DNA of 64,000 nt from Candidatus Manganitrophaceae bacterium. Lineage in GTDB: Bacteria; Nitrospirota; Nitrospiria; SBBL01; JAADHI01. The DNA lies in NCBI GenBank assembly GCA_012960925.1, contig DUAG01000035.1, positions 1-64,000 of the forward strand, written 5' to 3'. A program made the translations under genes and the position numbers. The notes below the pieces were generated by a model that searched no databases, was not told where the DNA came from, and worked only from the letters and a program-made list of their open reading frames with translations. Below, piece by piece: positions 57,404 to 64,000 of the stretch. Numbering within the stretch: position 1 is the stretch's first letter; each line of letters starts with the position of its first letter.

Positions 57404-58369
57404 TCACTGCGCTTTCGTTTCTTCCGTATAAGCGCCGATATTCCGAATGCGGTGGTAGCGTTGCTCCAATCTTTCCTCAGCCGGGATGGCATCGAGTTTG
57501 GTGAGCAGGTTACACAGGGTTTTTGATATCAGGGAAGCGGTCTTTTCCGGATCATGGTGTGCGCCGCCAGGCGGTTCAGGAATAATCGTTTCAATGATTC
57601 CGAGGCGGAGAAGGTCTTTGGCCGTCATTTTAAGGGCCTCGGCAGCATCCTCGGTCTTGGTGGCATCATTCCATAGAATGGCCGCACAGCCTTCGGGAGA
57701 GATCACCGAATAGATGGCATATTCGAGCATGATGATCTTGTCGGCAACAGAAACGGCAAGTGCTCCTCCGCTTCCCCCTTCTCCAATCACGACTGATATA
57801 ATCGGAACATTCAACTGGGACATCACCATTAAATTTCTGGCAATGGCCTCTGATTGTCCTCTTTCCTCCGCCCCGACGCCGGGATAGGCTCCAGGGGTGT
57901 CAATAAAAGTAATAATCGGCTTGTTGAATTTTTCAGCCAGCTGCATGACCCTAAGGGCTTTTCGGTATCCCTCCGGATGGGGCATTCCGAAGTTTCTCGT
58001 GATACGCTCCTTGACGCCTTTTCCTTTCTGGTGCCCGATAATGACAACAGAGTGACCATCCAGGCGGGCCAGTCCGGCTGTCATCGACTTGTCATCCCCA
58101 TAGAGGCGATCTCCATGCAACTCAATGAAGTCCTCAAAGATTATATCGATGTAGTCTGAAGTATTCGGACGCTTGGGGTGCCGGGCCAGCTGGGCGATCT
58201 GCCAGGGAGACAGTTTTGAAAAAATTTCCCCTTGAAGGCTTGCCATCTTTTTCTGGAGTTTACGTATTTCTTTTGTCCGGCTTGAATCTGTTTTACTGAG
58301 ATCCTGGAGCCGGTTGATCTTTTCCTGTATTTCAATGATCGGTTTTTCAAACTCTAGGTATTCGTTCAC
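57404..58369 (-). CDS. accA: Acetyl-CoA carboxylase carboxyltransferase subunit alpha
   Basis: Moves carboxyl from biotin carrier to acetyl-CoA, the first step in fatty-acid synthesis. 321 residues, normal length: starts [17 protein letters not shown], then [57 protein letters not shown] and [14 protein letters not shown] 58369 has AGGA upstream and follows dnaE by 13 bp; a longer frame from 58420 overlaps dnaE and adds residues foreign to the family. Confidence 0.95.
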   Translation of the reverse strand: MNEYLEFEKPIIEIQEKINRLQDLSKTDSSRTKEIRKLQKKMASLQGEIFSKLSPWQIAQLARHPKRPNTSDYIDIIFEDFIELHGDRLYGDDKSMTAGLARLDGHSVVIIGHQKGKGVKERITRNFGMPHPEGYRKALRVMQLAEKFNKPIITFIDTPGAYPGVGAEERGQSEAIARNLMVMSQLNVPIISVVIGEGGSGGALAVSVADKIIMLEYAIYSVISPEGCAAILWNDATKTEDAAEALKMTAKDLLRLGIIETIIPEPPGGAHHDPEKTASLISKTLCNLLTKLDAIPAEERLEQRYHRIRNIGAYTEETKAQ

Positions 58370-58382
58370 AGGTATGTCCTCA

Positions 58383-61300
58383 TCACGGAGTCTGGACCCT
58401 TTCCGCTTGAGCGTTGACATCAGGAGTCCAGTCTTCTTGAACGGCCCCTACACCAAAGCACGTTTCGATTTCATTTGTCAATTGGTCGGAACCGTCTACT
58501 GAAAACTTTGAATCAATCGCAATAACCGACTCTGTCGGAGAACCGCCGGGTTCCGGGATCATTATCTTCAGAAAAACCGGAAGAGATCCAGGGGAACGGA
58601 GCAAAACTTGATGCAATCGTTCAATTTCTCCCGGACTCACCTTGTCGGCTGAAAGCGCAATGGTCACATGGGTCTCTACTTGTAAGGGGACAACGGCTGT
58701 TGCCTTCATTTTAACCCCTTTTTCAGCGCGGTCAACCGTTCCCACAAAAAGCAAAGGGATATCCTGCTTGAAAAGAGACGCCGCTTTTTGATAAAGGTCA
58801 GGAAAAATAATGACCTCGACGCTTCCGCTCAAGTCCTCAATCCGAAGATAAGCCATTCGGTCCCCCCGCCTTGTCGTGGTAACTTTTTCCTGAACGACCA
58901 TCCCGCAGAACCGTACAGCGCGGGTGTCCTCAAGTGATTTCAGGGCTTCCGTTGGGGTGGCAAGGCGCTTTTTCATGAGCGCCTCAAAACGCTTGAGCGG
59001 ATGACAGGTAATATAAAAGCCAAGAGCCTCTTTTTCTAGTTTTGCAATTTGACTGTCGTTCCATTCCTGCACGTGTTGAAGTGGGGATTCCGCCGCAGAT
59101 TCAAGGTTTTTTGCCTGGTCCGCAAAGAAGGTCATCTGGCCGGTTTCCTTTACACGTTGATATTGTCCGCCCTCTTGAATGGCCTTCTCGAGATGTTCCA
59201 TCAGGGCGGCACGTTTGGCTTTTGTTGAATCAAAAGCGCCGCTTTTGATCAAGCCTTCGATCACGCGTTTGTTTGTTTTTCGAAGATCAATCTTGCGGCA
59301 AAAGTCGAAGAGTGAGGGAAATCGCCCCTCTTCCTTGCGGACCGCCAGAACAGAATCGATCGCACCACTTCCGACATTTTTGATCGCGCCCAGACCGAAG
59401 CGGATCCCTTCCGATACAACGGTAAAATCTTTGTTGCTCTCATTGACATCAGGAGGCAGGATCCCAATTCCCATTTTTCGACATTCCGTAATATATTTAA
59501 CTACTTTATCCGAATTGCCCATTTCACAAGAGAGGAGCGCCGTCATGAACTCGGCGGGATGATGGATTTTTAAGTAGGCCGTTTGGAAGGTAATGAGCGC
59601 GTAAGCAGCGGAATGTGATTTGTTGAATCCATAGCCGGCAAAAAATTCCATCAGATCGAAGATCTTTTCTGCTTTGGAAGACGTAATTCCTTTTTTTGTT
59701 GCCCGTTCTACAAAGGTTACTTTTTGTGCGGCCATTTCTTCCGGTTTTTTCTTCCCCATGGCTCTTCGTAGCAGGTCGGCCTCTCCCAGGGAAAATCCTC
59801 CGACGACATTGGCAATTTTCATGACCTGTTCCTGATAAACAATCACGCCATAGGTTTCTTTTAAGATGTCTTGGAGTTGGGGAATCTCGTAGCGGATTTT
59901 TTTCTTGCCCTGTTTCCTCTTGATGAAATCATCGACCATTCCGCTCCCGATCGGTCCAGGACGATAAAGGGCAAGGATGGCGACAATATCTTCAAATGTT
60001 TCCGGTTTCATCTTGATCAGAAGATCTACCATTCCGGAACTTTCCAGTTGGAAGATGCCCGTCGTGTCTCCTGATCCCAACAAGGCATATGTCTTTGAAT
60101 CATCCAGAGAGATGTCTTCCAGGCGTAAGGGGGAGGCGGGGAGGTCGCCGGGGCCGGACCTCTTTCTTTCATTTATCAGGCGGAGCGTATGATCGATGAC
60201 CGTGAGGGTTCTTAATCCGAGAAAATCGAACTTGACGAGACCGATTTTCTCAATATCCCCCATGGCAAATTGTGTGACGATCTCACCCTTGTTCCCACGA
60301 TAGAGCGGGACATGTTCTGTCAGTGGCTTATCCGAAATGACAACACCCGCCGCATGTGTTGAGGCATGGCGGGCCAGTCCCTCCAGTTGTTTCGCGAGGG
60401 CGATCATGTCGGCGATTCTGGCATCATTTTTCGCGGCTTCGCCGAGTTTCTTTTCCTGAGCAAGGGCTTCGTCAATTGTGATATTCAATGTGTTTGGAAT
60501 GAGCTTTGCGAGGCGATCCACTTCGGCATAGGGTATCTCCATGACCCGTCCGACATCGCGGATCGCTCCTTTTGCCGCCATGGTTCCAAAGGTAATAATT
60601 TGGCAGACATGCTCTACGCCATATTTTTTAGTCACATAACGGAGAACCTCTTCGCGCCGATCCATGCAGAAATCCATGTCGATATCCGGAAGGGTCACCC
60701 GTTCAGGATTGAGGAACCGTTCAAAGATCAAGCCGTTTGAGATGGGATCGATATCGGTGATGGCGAGTGCATAGGCGACCAGGCTTCCCGCGGCCGATCC
60801 GCGTCCGGGACCGACGGGGATCTTGGATGCGCGAGCATAATTGATGATGTCCCAGACAATAAGAAAGTAGCCGGCATATCCCATCACATTGAGGATGTCG
60901 AGTTCCTTTTTGAGACGGTCCTCATAGACCAGGCGGAGGGTCGCGGCATTTCCGTTCATCCGATTAAGGCGGTGTTCTAGCCCCTCTTGCGCCAGTGAGG
61001 CCAGGTAGGCCTCACGCGTCGTGCCTTCAGGCGCTTTAAAGTGGGGAAGATGGAACTTTCCAAATTCCAGTTTGAGATCAACCATATCGGCAATGCGGGC
61101 CGTATTGGTCACCGCGTCGGGGAGTTCTGAAAAGGCCCGGGTCATCTCCTCCGCGGATTTGAAGTAGAGCTGTTCGGTCTGGAACTTCATCCGGTTCGGC
61201 ATGTTGACGGTCTTGCCGGTCTGAAGGCAGAGCATCACGTCATGGGCCCGTGCGTCGCCCTGATGGAGGTAGTGGCAGTCGTTTGTCGCGACAAGCGGGA

Positions 61301-61934
61301 TATTAAAGCGTTTGGCAAGTGCAACCAGCTTGCGGTTGGCCTCTATTTGAAGGTCGAGACCATTGTCCTGAATCTCGATGAAAAAATTTTCTTTCCCAAA
61401 GATCTCCTGGTATTCGTGGGCCGCTTCGACCGCTTCCTTATCGTGTCCCCGGGTGAGCAGGTAGGGGATTTCCCCGCGAAGGCATCCGGAGAGTGCGATG
61501 AGCCCGTCATGATGTTTCCGTAATATCTCTTTATCCACCCGGGGCTTATAATAAAATCCCTCAATATTCGCAATGGTAATGAGCTTGATCAGGTTTTTAT
61601 ATCCGGCATGATTTGCAGCGAGGAGGATCAGATGGTAGTAGGGATTGGAGCCGCCGACATGCTCATAGTCATCTTCGTGGACCCCGTGCCCCTCTTTATC
61701 AAAGCGGCTTCGCGGTGCAAGGTAGACCTCGCAGCCGATAATCGGCTTCAATCCGGCTTTTGTCGTCTTCTGGTAGAATTCGATTGCCCCGAAGAGGTTC
61801 CCATGGTCGGTAATGGAGACGGCGGACATCCCCATGTCTTTGGCGGTTGAAATCAGGGGGGTAATCTTGTTGGCCCCGTCCAGTAGGCTATATTCCGTAT
61901 GCAGATGGAGATGGACAAAATCTTGAACAGACAT
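58383..61934 (-). CDS. dnaE: DNA polymerase III subunit alpha
   Basis: Replicative polymerase, 1183 residues. PHP domain ([18 protein letters not shown]), polymerase core with [16 protein letters not shown] and catalytic [16 protein letters not shown], the [16 protein letters not shown] helix, tandem HhH (about 830-900), and C-terminal OB-fold ([20 protein letters not shown]). ATG lies five bases after a TAGAAT box, so the mRNA may be leaderless. Followed directly by accA, a common order. Confidence 0.97.
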   Translation of the reverse strand: MSVQDFVHLHLHTEYSLLDGANKITPLISTAKDMGMSAVSITDHGNLFGAIEFYQKTTKAGLKPIIGCEVYLAPRSRFDKEGHGVHEDDYEHVGGSNPYYHLILLAANHAGYKNLIKLITIANIEGFYYKPRVDKEILRKHHDGLIALSGCLRGEIPYLLTRGHDKEAVEAAHEYQEIFGKENFFIEIQDNGLDLQIEANRKLVALAKRFNIPLVATNDCHYLHQGDARAHDVMLCLQTGKTVNMPNRMKFQTEQLYFKSAEEMTRAFSELPDAVTNTARIADMVDLKLEFGKFHLPHFKAPEGTTREAYLASLAQEGLEHRLNRMNGNAATLRLVYEDRLKKELDILNVMGYAGYFLIVWDIINYARASKIPVGPGRGSAAGSLVAYALAITDIDPISNGLIFERFLNPERVTLPDIDMDFCMDRREEVLRYVTKKYGVEHVCQIITFGTMAAKGAIRDVGRVMEIPYAEVDRLAKLIPNTLNITIDEALAQEKKLGEAAKNDARIADMIALAKQLEGLARHASTHAAGVVISDKPLTEHVPLYRGNKGEIVTQFAMGDIEKIGLVKFDFLGLRTLTVIDHTLRLINERKRSGPGDLPASPLRLEDISLDDSKTYALLGSGDTTGIFQLESSGMVDLLIKMKPETFEDIVAILALYRPGPIGSGMVDDFIKRKQGKKKIRYEIPQLQDILKETYGVIVYQEQVMKIANVVGGFSLGEADLLRRAMGKKKPEEMAAQKVTFVERATKKGITSSKAEKIFDLMEFFAGYGFNKSHSAAYALITFQTAYLKIHHPAEFMTALLSCEMGNSDKVVKYITECRKMGIGILPPDVNESNKDFTVVSEGIRFGLGAIKNVGSGAIDSVLAVRKEEGRFPSLFDFCRKIDLRKTNKRVIEGLIKSGAFDSTKAKRAALMEHLEKAIQEGGQYQRVKETGQMTFFADQAKNLESAAESPLQHVQEWNDSQIAKLEKEALGFYITCHPLKRFEALMKKRLATPTEALKSLEDTRAVRFCGMVVQEKVTTTRRGDRMAYLRIEDLSGSVEVIIFPDLYQKAASLFKQDIPLLFVGTVDRAEKGVKMKATAVVPLQVETHVTIALSADKVSPGEIERLHQVLLRSPGSLPVFLKIMIPEPGGSPTESVIAIDSKFSVDGSDQLTNEIETCFGVGAVQEDWTPDVNAQAERVQTP

Positions 61935-61939
61935 AGGGC

Positions 61940-61969
61940 ATTCTAATGTCCCGAAGAAAATAAAGTCAA
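61940..61969 (-). promoter_or_regulatory. Predicted dnaE promoter, possibly leaderless
   Basis: On the minus strand TTGACT (61964-61969), 18 bp, TAGAAT (61940-61945), then five bases to the dnaE ATG. Confidence 0.55.
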
Positions 61970-62026
61970 GGGAATAGGGTGATGATGAAGGGCGATGCTG
62001 TCTGGGAATCAGAACCCGATTGTTGC

Positions 62027-63424
62027 TTACTTCAGGGCGTCGGATATCTTGAGGATGGTGCTTTTTGCATCTCCGAAGATCATCATGGTGTTGGGTCGGA
62101 TGAAGAGTTCATTGTCGATTCCGGCAAAACCGGGCCGCATGCTTCTCTTTAAGACCATGACCTGCGTCGATTTATAGGCCCACAGAATCGGCATCCCGGC
62201 GATCGGGCTGTTTGGATCGGTTTCTGCTCCGGGATTCACCACATCGTTCGCCCCGATGACGAGGGAGATATCGGTATCCTCAAAGTCGTCGTTGATATCG
62301 TCCATGTCGATCAATTGCTTATAGGGGACGTTGGCTTCTGCCAAAAGAACGTTCATATGGCCGGGCATCCGACCTGCCACTGGATGAACGGCGTATTTTA
62401 CCGTAGTGTCCTGTTTTTCTAGAATGTTGGCAAGATCCTTTACTGCATGTTGCGCCTGGGCGACGGCCATGCCATATCCAGGAACAATGATCACCGACTT
62501 TGCTTTCTTGAAGATAAGGGCCGCTTCTTCAGGGGTTCCGCTTATTACTTTGGGTGCTTCCTGGCCCTCTGCCTGAGCGGGTGCGGCCACGACCGCTTCT
62601 TTCGGGGCTTCAACCTGACCGAAGGCGCCGAACAAAACATTACTCAAGGACCGGTTCATCGCCTTGCACATCAATTGTGAGAGGATAATTCCCGCCGATC
62701 CGACAAGGGCCCCGCTGATGATGAGGACGTTATTGGAAAGGATAAACCCGCTTGCTGCAGCCGCAATCCCAGAATAAGAATTCAAGAGGGAAATCACCAC
62801 AGGCATGTCGGCCCCCCCGATGGGGATGACAACCATGATTCCGAGAAAGAAGGCAACACCGACCAGAACGAGAAAGACCATCAGGTTGGCGGGTACAACA
62901 ATAAGATAACCCACAACACTAAGGGAAGCGACAAATACTACTAGGTTAACGATGTTTTGAAGGGGGAATACGATGGGTGCGCCGGACATCAATCCTTGTA
63001 ACTTTAAGAAGGCAATGGCGCTTCCCGTCAATGTGACGGTACCGATGAGGACCGTGATCCCAATAGTGGTCATGGTATAACCGTCGATGTTTGGGCTGAG
63101 ATGATAAAATGCCGAAGCACCGACAAGCGCAGAAGAAAGCCCGCCGAAACCATTTAAGAGCGCGACCATCTGGGGCATATCCGTCATCTGTATCTTCGTG
63201 GCAACCAAGGACCCGATGGCCGCACCGATAACAATTCCGGCCAGAATGAATCCATAACTGATTACGTCGTTGTGGAGCAGGGTGGCTACAACAGCGAGGA
63301 ACATTCCGCCCTGTGAGAGAGCCATTCCTTTTGTCGCCGTTTTTGGCGAACTCAGGAACTTCAGACCGAGGATAAAGGAAGCGGCTGCCAGAAGATAAGC
63401 AACTTCGATTAAATGGGTAATCAC
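62027..63424 (-). CDS. pntB: NAD(P) transhydrogenase subunit beta
   Basis: Proton-translocating transhydrogenase (NADH + NADP+ to NAD+ + NADPH). 465 residues with about nine membrane segments and the C-terminal NADP-binding domain III (VIIVPGYGMAVAQAQHAV, HPVAGRMPGHMNVLLAEANV, VIGANDVVNPGAE, MPILWAYKSTQVMVLKRSM). GTG start overlaps the pntA2 stop (GTGA). Confidence 0.96.
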   Translation of the reverse strand: MITHLIEVAYLLAAASFILGLKFLSSPKTATKGMALSQGGMFLAVVATLLHNDVISYGFILAGIVIGAAIGSLVATKIQMTDMPQMVALLNGFGGLSSALVGASAFYHLSPNIDGYTMTTIGITVLIGTVTLTGSAIAFLKLQGLMSGAPIVFPLQNIVNLVVFVASLSVVGYLIVVPANLMVFLVLVGVAFFLGIMVVIPIGGADMPVVISLLNSYSGIAAAASGFILSNNVLIISGALVGSAGIILSQLMCKAMNRSLSNVLFGAFGQVEAPKEAVVAAPAQAEGQEAPKVISGTPEEAALIFKKAKSVIIVPGYGMAVAQAQHAVKDLANILEKQDTTVKYAVHPVAGRMPGHMNVLLAEANVPYKQLIDMDDINDDFEDTDISLVIGANDVVNPGAETDPNSPIAGMPILWAYKSTQVMVLKRSMRPGFAGIDNELFIRPNTMMIFGDAKSTILKISDALK

Positions 63425-63711
63425 GACTTCTCCTCGCTTTTTTTCGGCTTAAACATGGTGAGCATTCGACTTGTGACCATGAAGCCTCCCACCGCGTTGA
63501 TCGTGGCAAAGATGACAGCGAGAAGACCGAGAATTGTACTGAGGTTCGTTTCTCCTGATCCGGAGGCGAGAACGGCCCCGACGAGTGTGATCCCGGAAAT
63601 GGCATTGGCCCCGGACATCAAGGGGGTATGCAGAAGCGGCGGCACCCTGGTGATCAGCTCATAACCGAGAGAGCTTGCCAGAACAAAGAGGGTAATTGAG
63701 ACGATAGACAT
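63421..63711 (-). CDS. pntAB: NAD(P) transhydrogenase subunit alpha part 2
   Basis: 96-residue membrane part (alpha-2) of a split three-subunit transhydrogenase, with three membrane segments: LFVLASSLGYELITRVPPLL, TPLMSGANAISGITLVGAVL and LGLLAVIFATINAVGGFMV. Stop overlaps the pntB start. Confidence 0.94.
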   Translation of the reverse strand: MSIVSITLFVLASSLGYELITRVPPLLHTPLMSGANAISGITLVGAVLASGSGETNLSTILGLLAVIFATINAVGGFMVTSRMLTMFKPKKSEEKS

Positions 63712-63729
63712 GCTGTTGTACTCCTAAAG

Positions 63730-64000
63730 TTAGTTCACCAAGGCCTTGACTGCGTCGTTCACAATTTTGCCCTGGTGTGTTACCAGTGCGCCTTTAGTGA
63801 TCTCGTCATCCAGATTAATTGTCAGTTCATTGTTGACATAGAGGTGAAGAAAAAAGTAGGTCATGTTTTTCGCGTACATCTGGCTTGCATGAATCGGAAG
63901 CGAAGCGGGAAGGTTCACAACCCCGATGATGGTCACGCCGTGTGCAAGCACCTCTTCTTCGGCCCGGGTCAACTCGCAATTTCCACCCAGTTCTGCGGCA
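63730..64000 (-). CDS. pntAA: NAD(P) transhydrogenase subunit alpha part 1 (partial)
   Basis: C-terminal 89 codons of the soluble NAD-binding alpha-1 subunit, cut by the right edge of the window. The end AHGVTIIGVVNLPASLPIHA, SQMYAKNMTYFFLHL and LVTHQGKIV is typical. The frame is open to base 64000 (AAELGGNCELTRAEEE), so the gene begins beyond the window. Confidence 0.93.
   Translation of the reverse strand, partial: AAELGGNCELTRAEEEVLAHGVTIIGVVNLPASLPIHASQMYAKNMTYFFLHLYVNNELTINLDDEITKGALVTHQGKIVNDAVKALVN

Overview
The window is a gene-dense stretch of chromosome from a Gram-negative bacterium. It codes for a lipopolysaccharide-type envelope (FtsEX with an EnvC-like activator, a C-terminal processing protease, an outer-membrane beta-barrel), type IV pilus proteins, a bc/b6f-type cytochrome b with an unusual metal-binding tail, and GroESL under a CIRCE/HrcA operator. 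Gene order (ffh-rpsP-khpA-rimM-trmD-rplS-rnhB-yraN) and gene content fit Nitrospirota or a deltaproteobacterial-type lineage. I cannot assign a genus by reading alone.

Layout. 0.5-6.5 kb: gltBD (NADPH glutamate synthase) on the minus strand. 6.98-8.12 kb: an AT-rich foreign block that has the exact anatomy of an integron gene cassette, with a complete attC site and a decayed HEPN-like gene. 8.2-13.6 kb: SRP, ribosome and tRNA-modification genes, then rnhB, yraN and an unknown gene. 14.1-18.3 kb: ftsE, ftsX, an EnvC-like gene and ctpA. 18.6-26.6 kb: groESL, trxA, recN, an outer-membrane protein, rpmB and recG. 26.6-31 kb: a flavin reductase, an alpha/beta hydrolase, larB and gpsA. 31.5-44.8 kb: prepilin peptidase, a PilS/PilR-like two-component pair, and two consecutive FimT-PilV-PilW-PilX minor-pilin sets. 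The second PilW is 1188 residues and carries fibronectin-like modules. 45-52 kb: a GGDEF/EAL protein, a secreted unknown and a frameshifted hybrid histidine kinase. 52-55 kb: tRNA-Ala and a ferredoxin-cytochrome b-DUF3105 operon. 55-64 kb: scpA, scpB, accA, dnaE and the pntAB transhydrogenase, which runs off the right edge.

The spaces between genes are seeded with two families of short non-coding inverted-repeat elements (MITE-like). Family A is about 165-185 bp, with five full copies and one half copy. Family B is about 125-170 bp, with three copies and one doubtful relative. Some insertions reach into genes and supply their ends: the hydrolase start, the gpsA stop and the scpA stop.

The observations most worth following up are the lone integron cassette far from any integrase, the duplicated minor-pilin module with its giant PilW, the histidine/acid-rich tail of cytochrome b, and the two MITE families.
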